In this document: positions 19,994 through 28,298 of the stretch, in pieces
Layout of the letters: each line of letters starts with the position of its first letter
How positions within the stretch are numbered: the stretch's first letter is position 1
From: CAZTDU01 sp050248795
GTDB lineage: Bacteria; Pseudomonadota; Gammaproteobacteria; Burkholderiales; SG8-39
Assembly: GCA_050248795.1 (NCBI GenBank)
Contig: JBFWRS010000030.1
Span: 1 to 45,874 of the forward strand
DNA: 45,874 nucleotides
Direction of reading: 5' to 3'
Position numbers and translations under genes: made by a program
The notes under the pieces: generated by a model
Databases searched by the model: none
What the model was told of the DNA's origin: nothing
Seen by the model: the letters and a program-made list of their open reading frames with translations, nothing else

Positions 19994-21160
19994 TTGACCG
20001 TGCTGCTCGGCGTGCTGATCGCGCTCACGCCGCTCGGCACCGACATCTACCTGCCCGCCCTGCCCGCGGTCGCAGATGCATTCGGCGCACCGGTCGCATC
20101 GACGCAGCTCACGCTGACGACGTTCTTCCTCGGACTCGCGTTCGGGCAGCTCGCATGGGGCCCGCTGTCGGATCGCTTCGGCAGGAAGCCCGTGCTGCTC
20201 GCAGGGCTCGGCCTCGCGCTCGCGGCGGCGCTCGCCGCCGTGTCCGCGGAATCGGTGCAGCAGATCGTGCTGCTGCGTTTCGTGCAGGGACTGGGACTCT
20301 CCAGCGGACCGGTGGTGGCGCGCGCGATCGTGCGCGACCTTTATTCGCACGACCTCGCTGCGCGCCTGCTGTCGCGCATGACGATGGTGTTTGCCGTGGT
20401 GCCGATATCGGCGCCGCTCCTGGGCGCGCTGATCCTCGGCTACGCCGGCTGGCCGGCGATATTCTGGGCGATGGCGGGCATCACCGTCGCCGTGGCGCTC
20501 GGCTGCGCGGGCCTGCGCGAATCCGCGCCCGCGGAGCGCCGCTCGATACACCCGGCGCGAATCTTCGGCACGTTCGGCGCCATCCTGCGCGAGCGCAGCT
20601 TCGTCGCGCCGTTCCTGGTCATGCTGTCCACGCAGGCGGGGATCTTCGCCTTCGTGTCGGGATCGGCATTCGCGTTCACGCAGGGCTACGGCGTCTCGGG
20701 GCGCCTGTACGGCGTGCTGTTCGCGACGGTAATGCTGGGACAGATCGCCGGCTCGTGGCTCGGCAGCCGGCTGGTGCTGCGCATCGGCGTCACCGGACTG
20801 CTGCGCGCAGGCGCCGCGCTGTCGATGACCGCGGGCCTCGCCGCGCTCGCGGCCGCATGGTCCGGCGCGCCGCACTGGTCGGCGATGGTGGCACCATTCG
20901 CGCTGTACATGTTCGCGGCAAGTCTGACCATACCCAACGCCCAGGCGGCGGCGCTGACGCCGTTCCCGAAGACGGCGGGCGCGGCCTCGTCGCTGATCGG
21001 CGCCAGCGCCTTCGCGCTCGGCGCGACGATCAGCGCGCTGCTCGGCGCGGCCTTCGACGGCAGCGCGCGCCCGATGGCGGGCGTCGCGGCATGCGCGGGC
21101 ATCGCCGCGTTTTCCTTCGAGCGCTGGCTCGTGCGCCCGGTGCTGAAATGGAAAGCGTAG
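19994..21160 (+). CDS. Bcr/CflA-type MFS drug exporter
   Basis: This protein of about 388 aa has 12 hydrophobic segments. The opening PLGTDIYLPALP is the Bcr/CflA subfamily signature in TM1, and the MFS motif A loop GPLSDRFGRKPVLLAG lies between TM2 and TM3. Such pumps export bicyclomycin, chloramphenicol or sulfonamides by proton antiport, and some export cysteine or amino acids. The start is uncertain. TTG at 19994 is the first standard codon and lacks a ribosome site. An ATC at 19979 in the same frame, just after AAGAGGA, would add five residues and give a more normal N-terminus. The gene overlaps the flavoprotein gene by 13 bases. Confidence 0.87.
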   Translation: MTVLLGVLIALTPLGTDIYLPALPAVADAFGAPVASTQLTLTTFFLGLAFGQLAWGPLSDRFGRKPVLLAGLGLALAAALAAVSAESVQQIVLLRFVQGLGLSSGPVVARAIVRDLYSHDLAARLLSRMTMVFAVVPISAPLLGALILGYAGWPAIFWAMAGITVAVALGCAGLRESAPAERRSIHPARIFGTFGAILRERSFVAPFLVMLSTQAGIFAFVSGSAFAFTQGYGVSGRLYGVLFATVMLGQIAGSWLGSRLVLRIGVTGLLRAGAALSMTAGLAALAAAWSGAPHWSAMVAPFALYMFAASLTIPNAQAAALTPFPKTAGAASSLIGASAFALGATISALLGAAFDGSARPMAGVAACAGIAAFSFERWLVRPVLKWKA

Positions 21161-22245
21161 ACGCGGTCGTCATCGGCGCCGGCGTGGTCGGCCTCGCGGT
21201 CGCCCGCGCGCTCGCCGGATCGGGGCGCGAGGTGATCGTGCTCGAAGCCGAGGAGGCGATCGGCACCCACACCAGTTCGCGCAACTCCGAGGTGATCCAC
21301 GCCGGCATCTATTACCCGCAGGGCTCGCTCAAGGCGCATGCGTGCGTCGCCGGCCGCGCCCGGCTGTACGAGTACTGCACGGCGCACGGCGTGCCTCACG
21401 CCCGCTGCGGCAAGCTGATCGTCGCCGCCGACGAGGCGCAACTGCCCGAACTGCAGGCGATCCAGGCGAAGGCGCACGCGAACGGCGTCACCGACGTCGT
21501 CTGGATGACGCGCGAGCAGGCGGTGGCGCTGGAGCCGGCGGTGCACTGCGTCGCGGCGCTTTATTCGCCCTCCACCGGCGTCATCGACAGCCATGCGCTG
21601 ATGCTGGCGTACCTGGGCGACGCCGAGCGCGCAGGCGCGATGCTGGCGCTGAAGAGCCGGCTCGAGCGCGCCGTGGTGCGGACCGGCGGCATCGAGCTTC
21701 ACGTCGCCGGCGCCGAGCCGGTGCTCGCGCGCGAGGTGGTCAACAGCGCCGGCTTCACCGCGCCGGCGGTGGCGCGGCGCATCGAGGGCTACGCCGCGGT
21801 GCACGCGCCGGGCGAGTTCTACGCCAAGGGCAACTACTACACGCTCAGCGGGCGCTCGCCGTTCTCGCGCCTGGTCTACCCGGTGCCCGAGCCGGGCGGG
21901 CTCGGTGTGCACGTCACCATCGACCTCGCGGGCCAGGCGCGCTTCGGCCCGGACGTCGAATGGGTGGAGCGCGTCGACTACACGGTGGACCCGCACCGCG
22001 CCGATCGTTTCTACGCCGCGATCCGCCGCTACTGGCCGGCGCTTCCGGACGGCGCGCTGTCGCCGGGCTACGCCGGCATCCGCGCCAAGACCGCGCCCAG
22101 GGGCGCGCCCGCGCCGGACTTCATCGTGCAGGGCCCGCGAGAGCACGGTGTTCCGGGGCTGGTGCACCTCTACGGCATCGAGTCGCCCGGCTTGACGGCG
22201 TCGCTGGCGTTGGCAGATCAGGTGCTGGACGAACTCGCTTTCTGA
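21148..22245 (+). CDS. lhgO: FAD-dependent oxidoreductase, L-2-hydroxyglutarate oxidase-like (DAO family)
   Basis: This 365-aa protein has an N-terminal Rossmann motif (VVIGAGVVGLAVARAL) and an adenine-ribose acidic residue at LEAEEAIGTHTSSRNSE. The HAGIYYPQGSLKA stretch is characteristic of LhgO/L2HGDH-type enzymes, and the C-terminal GIESPGLTASLALAD loop closes the FAD site. The family oxidises L-2-hydroxyglutarate to 2-oxoglutarate, passing electrons to the respiratory chain. The symbol is by resemblance only. The start overlaps the exporter gene, implying coupling. The last 28 bases overlap the convergent antiporter gene. Confidence 0.85.
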   Translation: MESVDAVVIGAGVVGLAVARALAGSGREVIVLEAEEAIGTHTSSRNSEVIHAGIYYPQGSLKAHACVAGRARLYEYCTAHGVPHARCGKLIVAADEAQLPELQAIQAKAHANGVTDVVWMTREQAVALEPAVHCVAALYSPSTGVIDSHALMLAYLGDAERAGAMLALKSRLERAVVRTGGIELHVAGAEPVLAREVVNSAGFTAPAVARRIEGYAAVHAPGEFYAKGNYYTLSGRSPFSRLVYPVPEPGGLGVHVTIDLAGQARFGPDVEWVERVDYTVDPHRADRFYAAIRRYWPALPDGALSPGYAGIRAKTAPRGAPAPDFIVQGPREHGVPGLVHLYGIESPGLTASLALADQVLDELAF

Positions 22246-23939
22246 GTCGCAGGGCCCTGGCCTTCCAGCCGCTCCAGGACGTATCGCGTCATGCCGAGCG
22301 CGAGTTCGTGCTCTCCCATGAACACCCTGCCGGCCTGCGCCTTTTCCAGCAGCGCGGCCTCCTCGTCGCTGTGCGTGCGCAGCACCACCTCGATCGCCGG
22401 ATTCAGCGTGCGCGCCGTCTCCAGCATCCTGCGCACCCCGACGGTGTCGGGCGTGGCGATCACCAGCATGCGCGCGCGCACCACGTGCGCCTGGATAAGC
22501 ACCGCGGGCTCGGCGGCGTCGCCCGCCACCGCCGCAACGCCCTCGTCGCGCAGCCGCTCCACCGTTTCGCGGTTGCGCTCGGCGACGACGACGTGCCGGC
22601 CGCGCTGGCGCAGCGCGGCGCAGATCCGGCTGCCGACGCGGCCGTAGCCGACGACGATGACGTGGCCGCTCAGCTGCTCCTGCGGCACGCTCGTCGGCAG
22701 CTCCGCGTAGGGGTCGTCGGGATGCTCGAGCCTGCGCGCCAGCGCCGATCGCGCGCGGATCCAGCGCTGCAGCGGCTCGATGGCCGTGAATACCAGCGGG
22801 TTGAGCGCGATCGAGATCAGCGCGCCGGCCAGCACCAGGCTCTGGCCCTCGGGCGGCAGCACGTTGAGCGACACGCCCAGCGCGACCAGGATGAAGGAGA
22901 ACTCGCCGATCTGCGCCAGGCTTGCCGATACCGTCAGCGCGGTATTCAGCGGATAGCGGAAGGCGAGGACGATGAGGAACGCGGCCAGCGACTTGCCGAC
23001 GATGATGACCGCCACCACCGCGATGATGCGCAGCGTATCGTTCAGCAGCAGGGACGGGTCGAACAGCATGCCGACCGAGACGAAGAACAGCACCGAGAAG
23101 GCGTCCCGGAACGGCAGCGACTCGTCCGCCGCGCGATGGCTGAGCTCCGACTCGCGCATCACCATGCCGGCGAAGAACGCGCCCAGCGCGAACGAAACCC
23201 CGAACAGCGCCGCGGCGCCGTAAGCGATGCCCACGGCGGTGGCGATTACGCACAGCGTAAAGAGCTCGCGCGAGCCGGTGCGCGCCACCTGCCACAGCAA
23301 CCACGGGAACAGGCGCCTTCCCACCACCAGCATCAGCGCGACAAACACCGCCACCTGCCCCAGCGCGATGCCGAGCGTGCGCAGCAGCCTGCCCTCCTCC
23401 TGCCCGTTGCCGGCGATGAGGCCGGACAGCGAGGGCAGCAGCACCAGCACCAGCACCATCACCAGGTCCTCCACCACCAGCCAGCCGACCGCGATGCGGC
23501 CGTTCACCGACTCGAGCGCGCCGCGGCTCTCGAGCGCCTTCAGCAGCACCACGGTGCTCGCTACCGACAACGCCAGCCCGAACACGATGCCCGCGCTGAG
23601 GCTCCAGCCCCACAGCCACGCGATCGCCATGCCCATCGCGGTCGCGGCGGCGATCTGCACCACCGCCCCGGGCAACGCGATCTTGCGCACCGCCATCAGG
23701 TCGTCGAGCGAGAAATGCAGGCCGACGCCGAACATCAGCAGCATGACGCCGATCTCGGCGAGCTGGCCGGCGAGCTCGAGGTCGGCAACGAAGCCTGGCG
23801 TGTACGGTCCGATCAGCACGCCGGCGAGCAGGTAACCAACCAGCGCGGGAACCTTCAGGCGCACCGCGGCGAAGCCGAGTATCAGCGCAAGGCCGAGCGC
23901 GGCCGCAATGGTGGTGATGAGCGTGATGCTGTGCGGCAT
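22218..23939 (-). CDS. ybaL: YbaL/KefB-type monovalent cation:proton antiporter with RCK domain
   Basis: This 573-aa protein (E. coli YbaL is about 558 aa) consists of a CPA2 antiporter membrane domain (about 1-390, roughly 12 helices) and a cytoplasmic RCK/TrkA-N domain (about 420-560) with the NAD-binding VVGYGRVGSRI motif. The N-terminal LVGYLLAGVLIGPYTPGFVAD and the LMFGVGLHFSL loop are distinctive of YbaL. The start at 23939 matches the expected N-terminus; an in-frame ATG at 23969 would extend it by ten charged residues. It is probably involved in potassium/proton exchange and pH or electrophile response. It is divergent from the NAD(P)HX repair gene by 28 bp. Confidence 0.92.
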   Translation of the reverse strand: MPHSITLITTIAAALGLALILGFAAVRLKVPALVGYLLAGVLIGPYTPGFVADLELAGQLAEIGVMLLMFGVGLHFSLDDLMAVRKIALPGAVVQIAAATAMGMAIAWLWGWSLSAGIVFGLALSVASTVVLLKALESRGALESVNGRIAVGWLVVEDLVMVLVLVLLPSLSGLIAGNGQEEGRLLRTLGIALGQVAVFVALMLVVGRRLFPWLLWQVARTGSRELFTLCVIATAVGIAYGAAALFGVSFALGAFFAGMVMRESELSHRAADESLPFRDAFSVLFFVSVGMLFDPSLLLNDTLRIIAVVAVIIVGKSLAAFLIVLAFRYPLNTALTVSASLAQIGEFSFILVALGVSLNVLPPEGQSLVLAGALISIALNPLVFTAIEPLQRWIRARSALARRLEHPDDPYAELPTSVPQEQLSGHVIVVGYGRVGSRICAALRQRGRHVVVAERNRETVERLRDEGVAAVAGDAAEPAVLIQAHVVRARMLVIATPDTVGVRRMLETARTLNPAIEVVLRTHSDEEAALLEKAQAGRVFMGEHELALGMTRYVLERLEGQGPATQKASSSST

Positions 23940-23954
23940 GCGTCGATTCTCGCG

Positions 23955-23960
23955 GATAAT
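23955..23960 (+). promoter_or_regulatory. Possible -10 element close to the NAD(P)HX repair gene start
   Basis: GATAAT at 23955-23960 ends seven bases before the ATG at 23968. There is no Shine-Dalgarno sequence in the gap (CGCCACC) and no clear -35. If used, the transcript would start at or next to the start codon. Confidence 0.35.
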
Positions 23961-23967
23961 CGCCACC

Positions 23968-25380
23968 ATGACGAATCCGATTCGACTCACGCAGGAAATC
24001 CGCGCCATCGAGGAAGCCGCGGGCGCGCTTACGCCGAGCCTGATGGAGCGCGCCGCTACTGCAGCGGCCGATCTTGCCGTCAGGCTGCTCGGTGATCGCG
24101 GCAAGGACGTGCTGGTGCTTGCCGGGCCGGGAAACAACGGCGGCGACGCGAAGCTCGTCGCCGGGCTGCTGAAGGCGCGCTACTGCCGCGTGACGCTTGT
24201 CACGGCCGCCGATGCGGTGCCGGCGGAGCGCCGCTGGGACCTGGTCGTCGACGGCCTGTTCGGCATCGGCCTCACGCGCCCGGTCGAAGGCGCGTACGCA
24301 AACCTCGTCGACCTGGCGAACCGGCAGGCCTGCCCGCGACTCGCGCTCGACGTGCCCAGCGGCCTGCAGTCCGACACCGGCCGCGTGCTCGGCCGCGCGG
24401 TGCGCGCCACGCACACCATCACCTTCATCGCGCTGAAGCCGGGCCTGCTGACGCTGGATGGGCCGGACCATTGCGGCGAAGTCACGCTGGCCGATCTCGG
24501 CCTGGACGCCGCCACCATGCCTGCTCCGGGCGGCTGGGTCGCCGGACCGGGTCTGCTGCACGGGTTGCTGCGTCCGCGGCCGCGCAACTTCCACAAGGGC
24601 ATGGCCGGATCGGTTGCCATCATCGGCGGCGCCGCCGGCATGAGCGGCGCCGCGCTGCTCGCCGCGCGCGCCGCGCTGATGCTCGGCGCGGGCCGTGTCT
24701 ATGCCGGCCTGCTGGACGAGGATGCGCCGCGCTTCGACCCGACGTGTCCGGAGCTGATGCTGCGCTCGCCGGACGACGCCCTGGGGCTGGACCTGAACGC
24801 GATCGTCGTCGGGCCGGGAATCGGCACCAGCGACCATGCCGAGACGCTGGTCGGCGAGGTGCTCGCCATCGGCGCCCCCTGCGTGCTGGACGCGGACGCG
24901 CTGAACCTGATCGCCGGCAATGCGGACCTGCGCGCCGCATGCATGCGGCGCAAAGCCGACACGCTGGCAACGCCGCATCCTGCCGAGGCAGCACGCCTCC
25001 TCGGCATGCAGACCGCGGCGGTGCAGGAAGACAGGCTTGCCGCGGCGCGGCGCCTGTCGGCGGAGTTGAACGCGCATGTGGTGCTGAAGGGCGTCGGCAG
25101 CGTGCTGGTCGCGCGCGACGGGCACTGGTTCGTCAACACCTCGGGCAATCCGGGCATGGCGAGCGCGGGCATGGGCGACGTGCTCTCCGGCATCCTCGGC
25201 GCGCTGCTGGCGCAGAAGCTGAGCGGGGAAGCGGCGCTTATCGCCGGCACGCACCTGCACGGCGCCGCGGCGGACCTGCTCGCCGGTGAAGGCATCGGCC
25301 CGGTGGGGCTCACTGCCGGCGAGACCATAGCGGCCGCGCGGCGGGTGTGGAACGGCTGGCTCGCTGCCGGCAGCCGCTAG
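23968..25380 (+). CDS. nnr: Bifunctional NAD(P)H-hydrate epimerase / ADP-dependent (S)-NAD(P)H-hydrate dehydratase
   Basis: This 470-aa fused repair enzyme rescues hydrated NADH and NADPH. The N-terminal epimerase domain (about 1-200) has GPGNNGGD at 53-60 and the catalytic aspartate in VVDGLFGIGL. The C-terminal ribokinase-like dehydratase domain has NFHKGMAGSVAIIGGAAGMSGAA, the TPHPAEAARL substrate motif and the GMASAGMGDVLSG anion hole. The usual GNNGGDG motif ends GGDAKLVA here, a small variation. No ribosome-binding site is visible before the ATG; see the -10 element just upstream. Confidence 0.95.
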   Translation: MTNPIRLTQEIRAIEEAAGALTPSLMERAATAAADLAVRLLGDRGKDVLVLAGPGNNGGDAKLVAGLLKARYCRVTLVTAADAVPAERRWDLVVDGLFGIGLTRPVEGAYANLVDLANRQACPRLALDVPSGLQSDTGRVLGRAVRATHTITFIALKPGLLTLDGPDHCGEVTLADLGLDAATMPAPGGWVAGPGLLHGLLRPRPRNFHKGMAGSVAIIGGAAGMSGAALLAARAALMLGAGRVYAGLLDEDAPRFDPTCPELMLRSPDDALGLDLNAIVVGPGIGTSDHAETLVGEVLAIGAPCVLDADALNLIAGNADLRAACMRRKADTLATPHPAEAARLLGMQTAAVQEDRLAAARRLSAELNAHVVLKGVGSVLVARDGHWFVNTSGNPGMASAGMGDVLSGILGALLAQKLSGEAALIAGTHLHGAAADLLAGEGIGPVGLTAGETIAAARRVWNGWLAAGSR

Positions 25381-25399
25381 CCGGGGAGCGACTTCCGGA

Positions 25400-25750
25400 C
25401 TAGCCGCAGCGGTAGTACGCGGCGCGCCGCTGCGCGCTGATGGCGTCCAGGTCCTCGGGATGGCGCGGCCGGCCGGCGTCGTCGAGGATGCGCGGCTGCA
25501 GCTCGGCGAGGCGGCGCTCCATGCGCGTGACGTCCTTGTCGCGGTTGATTTCCTCGAAGCGCTCGCGCAGCGCCTTCGCCGTGGCATCGTCGCGCTGCAC
25601 TTCGGCAATCGCCAGCGCGCGCCGCAGCTTCATCTTCTCGCACTGCACCGGCTCGAGCCTCTTCGACACCTCGAGGAACTCCTGTGCCGCGGGCGATACC
25701 GCCAGCGCCGGCGTCGCGGCGAGCGCGACTGCGAGCGCCCAGCGCCTCAA
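25400..25750 (-). CDS. Small exported helical protein with two cysteines, TTG start
   Basis: This is a 116-aa protein of unknown function. Starting at the TTG at 25750 gives MRRWALAVALAATPALA, a clear signal peptide. The mature part is mostly charged helix (EFLEVSKRL, LRRALAIAEVQRDDATAKAL, DVTRMERRLAELQ) and ends in RAAYYRCG. The two cysteines, one near residue 38 (VQCEKM) and one at the penultimate position, could form a disulfide in the periplasm. The TTG overlaps the stop of the glutamate-synthase-like gene (TTGA), so translation is likely coupled. No ATG or GTG start fits the signal peptide. Confidence 0.68.
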   Translation of the reverse strand: MRRWALAVALAATPALAVSPAAQEFLEVSKRLEPVQCEKMKLRRALAIAEVQRDDATAKALRERFEEINRDKDVTRMERRLAELQPRILDDAGRPRHPEDLDAISAQRRAAYYRCG

Positions 25751-27234
25751 GCGACCCTCACCCTCGCCTTGGGCTCCGGATACGGATAGAGCATGTTCAG
25801 CGCCACCGACTGCTGGTTGGCCTGCACGATGCGCACGTGCTCGCGCTTGAGCTCCCGCGCGTGCCGCAGGCCGCAGGAGTGCGCGATCATGTCTACTTCC
25901 TTGTTCATGTTCATCGCGTAGTTGGCGACGCGCAGGTACTTCTCCTCGACGACGAGCGCGCGCTGCAGCCGCTTGTTGTGCGACGTGACGCCGGTGGGGC
26001 AGGTATTCTGGTGGCAGCGCAGCGCCTGGATGCAGCCAAGCGAGAACATGAAGCCGCGCGCGGTGTTGACGAAATCCGCGCCCATGCACAGCGCCCACGC
26101 GGCGCGCGCCGACGTGACGATCTTGCCCGAGGCGACGACGCGGATGCGCTGGCGCAGCCCGCATTCGATCAGCGAATCCACGACCCGCGGCAGCGCCTCG
26201 TCTATGGACAGGCTCATGTGGTCGGCGAGCGCCTGGGGCGCCGCGCCCGAGCCGCCTTCGCCGCCGTCGATGACGAGGAAGTCCGGCGCGCACTCCAGGC
26301 CGCGGCGATGCACCGCATCGCCGAGTTCGTTGAGGAACTTCCAGCCGCCGACCGCGGTTTTCACGCCCACCGGCCGGCCGGTGAGGTCGCGCACCTGCAG
26401 CACCATGTCGAGCAGCTCGTTGATGTTCGAAATGTCGCGATGGCGGTTCGGGCTGATCGAATCGCGGCCCTCGGGGATGCCGCGTATCTGCGCGATTTCC
26501 GCGGTGACCTTCTTCCCGGGAAGCACGCCGCCCTTGCCGGGCTTCGCCCCCTGCGACAGCTTGATCTCGAACGCCTTCACCACCTTGCCGAGTTCTATCA
26601 GCCGCTCGGGGTTCAGGCTGCCGTGGGCGTCGCGCACGCCGTACTTGGCGGTGCCGATCTGCATGATGACATCGCAGCCGCCCTCAAGGTGGTACGGCGA
26701 CAGACCGCCCTCGCCGGTGTCCAGCCAGCATCCCGCCACCGCGGCGCCGCGCGACAGCGACCTCACCGCCGGCGCCGAGATCGCGCCGTAGCTCATGCCG
26801 CTGACGTTGACGATCGAGCGTGCCTCGAACGGGTTCTTGCAGTAGCCCTCGCCCAGCAGCAGCGACGGCGTGGGCAGCCGCTCCTCCTCCAGCACCGGGA
26901 ACGGGTGGTTGACGAATATCAGCGCGCCGGGCTCGTGCAGGTCGTAGGTCGAGCCGAAGCCGATGACGCCGCCCTCGTTCTTCGCCAGGCGGTAGACCCA
27001 GCCCCGCGTGGCGCGGTTGAACGGCATCTCGTCGCGGTCGCCGGCGAAGAAGTACTGGCGGAAGTACTCGCCGAGCTGCTCGAAGTAGTAGCGCAGGTGC
27101 CCGATCACCGGGTAGTTGCGCAGCACGCCGTGCTTCTTCTGCGTGATGTCGCTGATGAACACGAAGAGCAGAGCGCCGATGATGACGAACGCGATCAGCG
27201 TGCCCACGCCGTAGGACAGTATGTCCATCACCAT
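25747..27234 (-). CDS. Membrane-anchored FMN-binding glutamate synthase family protein
   Basis: This protein of about 495 aa has one N-terminal membrane span (about 7-28, SYGVGTLIAFVIIGALLFVF) and a cytoplasmic FMN/GltS domain (PF01645). GMSYGAISAPAV, KTAVGGWKFLNELG and IDGGEGGSGAAP correspond to the alpha-subunit FMN and 2-oxoglutarate site. C401-x5-C407-x4-C412 is the 3Fe-4S cluster pattern of GltB-like proteins. No amidotransferase domain is present, so it is not a full glutamate synthase. Family relatives such as the archaeal-type stand-alone domain use ammonia or another partner. A GGGGGG stretch precedes the chosen ATG at 27234, with ATGs at 27228 and 27267 as alternatives. Confidence 0.85.
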   Translation of the reverse strand: MVMDILSYGVGTLIAFVIIGALLFVFISDITQKKHGVLRNYPVIGHLRYYFEQLGEYFRQYFFAGDRDEMPFNRATRGWVYRLAKNEGGVIGFGSTYDLHEPGALIFVNHPFPVLEEERLPTPSLLLGEGYCKNPFEARSIVNVSGMSYGAISAPAVRSLSRGAAVAGCWLDTGEGGLSPYHLEGGCDVIMQIGTAKYGVRDAHGSLNPERLIELGKVVKAFEIKLSQGAKPGKGGVLPGKKVTAEIAQIRGIPEGRDSISPNRHRDISNINELLDMVLQVRDLTGRPVGVKTAVGGWKFLNELGDAVHRRGLECAPDFLVIDGGEGGSGAAPQALADHMSLSIDEALPRVVDSLIECGLRQRIRVVASGKIVTSARAAWALCMGADFVNTARGFMFSLGCIQALRCHQNTCPTGVTSHNKRLQRALVVEEKYLRVANYAMNMNKEVDMIAHSCGLRHARELKREHVRIVQANQQSVALNMLYPYPEPKARVRVA

Positions 27235-27272
27235 GCTGGTTCCCCCCGTGCCCTGGCCGGGCACCATGATAC

Positions 27273-27746
27273 CTAATCCGCCGCGTCGGGTCGGGCTTCG
27301 CCGACGCTGATCTCCTGCGCGCTCGCCGCGCGCACCGCGAGCACCCTGCACGACAGGCGCAGCGCCATGCCGGCGAAAGGGTGGTTGCCGTCCAGCACGA
27401 CCTTGTCCGCCGCGAGGTCGGTGACCGTGTACACGCGCGCGCCCTCGCCGTCGAGGTCGTCCTCGATCTGCATGCCGACCTCCAGCCCTTCGCCGTAGCG
27501 GCTGAGCGGCGCGACGCAAAGCAGCTCCGCATCGTAGTCGCCGAACGCCTGCTCCGGTTCGAGGTGCAACTGGACCGCATCGCCGGCGCCACGGCCCTCG
27601 AGCGCGTTTTCGATCGCGTCGAGCACGCCGCCGTAGCCGCCATGCAGGTAGGTCACGCGCTGCCCGGGCGGCTGCAACTCGCCGCCCTGCGCGTCGCGCA
27701 GGTCGACCTCGAGCGTGACCACGGTGTTGCGGGCAACGAGGCTCAA
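27273..27746 (-). CDS. FKBP-type peptidyl-prolyl isomerase, SlyD-like
   Basis: This 157-aa protein has the split FKBP domain of SlyD/FkpB. The first part contains YLHGGYGGVLDAIENALEG. An inserted flap (about 70-125) is rich in acidic residues, and the domain closes with LDGNHPFAGMALRLSCRV. The histidine/cysteine-rich metal-binding tail of E. coli SlyD is absent; the tail here is short and acidic (EARPDAAD). The start is a TTG at 27746 that overlaps the Bcp stop as TTGA; the next in-frame option is an internal GTG that would remove the first strand. The assignment of family is firm, the exact subclass less so. Confidence 0.82.
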   Translation of the reverse strand: MSLVARNTVVTLEVDLRDAQGGELQPPGQRVTYLHGGYGGVLDAIENALEGRGAGDAVQLHLEPEQAFGDYDAELLCVAPLSRYGEGLEVGMQIEDDLDGEGARVYTVTDLAADKVVLDGNHPFAGMALRLSCRVLAVRAASAQEISVGEARPDAAD

Positions 27747-28213
27747 GACTTCAGCTTCCTGACGACGTCGAAGACCTCGGCCGCCTGATGGCGCGGGTTG
27801 ACGCCGTAGGCGACGTGGCGGATGACGCCCTTCTTGTCGATGACGAAGGTCGAGCGCACCAGGCATTCGCGCCGCACGCCTTCGGCTTCCTTCTGCTGCA
27901 GCACGCCGTACTTGCGGCAGACCTCGCCCTCGGTGTCGGAGAGCAGGTTGATCGACAGGCCGTGCTTGTCGCGGAACTCGGCGTGCGTCAGGCAGTCGTC
28001 GCGCGACACGCCGAGGATCACGCAGCCGTGGCGATCGAACTGGTCCTCGTGGTCGGAGAAGTCGATCGCCTCCATGATGCAGCCGGGCGTGCCGTCGCGC
28101 GGATAGAAGTACAGCACGACGTGCTTGCGCCCCTTGAAGGAGGACAGTTCCACCGGCTGCATGTCGGCGTCCGGCAGCGAGAAGGCTGGTGCGGTTTGTC
28201 CGGGACGGAGCAT
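27743..28213 (-). CDS. bcp: Thiol peroxidase of the Bcp/PrxQ family
   Basis: This 156-aa peroxiredoxin reduces hydrogen peroxide and organic hydroperoxides. The peroxidatic cysteine is C45 in YPRDGTPGC. The usual resolving cysteine five positions later (C50 in E. coli BCP) is isoleucine here. Other cysteines are at 64, 74, 99 and 117, so it is either a 1-Cys form or uses a different resolving residue. The downstream SlyD-like gene starts inside its stop codon. The divergent neighbour is the ribosomal oxygenase gene, with about 100 bp between starts. Confidence 0.9.
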   Translation of the reverse strand: MLRPGQTAPAFSLPDADMQPVELSSFKGRKHVVLYFYPRDGTPGCIMEAIDFSDHEDQFDRHGCVILGVSRDDCLTHAEFRDKHGLSINLLSDTEGEVCRKYGVLQQKEAEGVRRECLVRSTFVIDKKGVIRHVAYGVNPRHQAAEVFDVVRKLKS

Positions 28214-28228
28214 GTCGGTGTCGCGGCG

Positions 28229-28259
28229 ATTCTAGACCAGTTCTTTTTCCGCGTGACAA
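28229..28259 (-). promoter_or_regulatory. Putative promoter of bcp
   Basis: Read on the minus strand, TTGTCA (28259-28254) and TAGAAT (28234-28229) are separated by 19 bp, slightly long for sigma70. The start would lie about 10 bases before the bcp ATG. No OxyR-like motif (ATAG-n7-CTAT-n7-ATAG-n7-CTAT) was recognised in this short region. Confidence 0.4.
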
Positions 28260-28298
28260 GCGTTCCGCGCGCATCGTCGCGCAATAGCGACAACTAAA

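Noticed and set aside
20686..25608. 1640-aa minus-strand ORF spanning the MFS, flavoprotein, YbaL and NAD(P)HX genes
   Set aside because: It runs across four real genes in the wrong frame, including antisense to three; low-complexity A/R/H/G content only.
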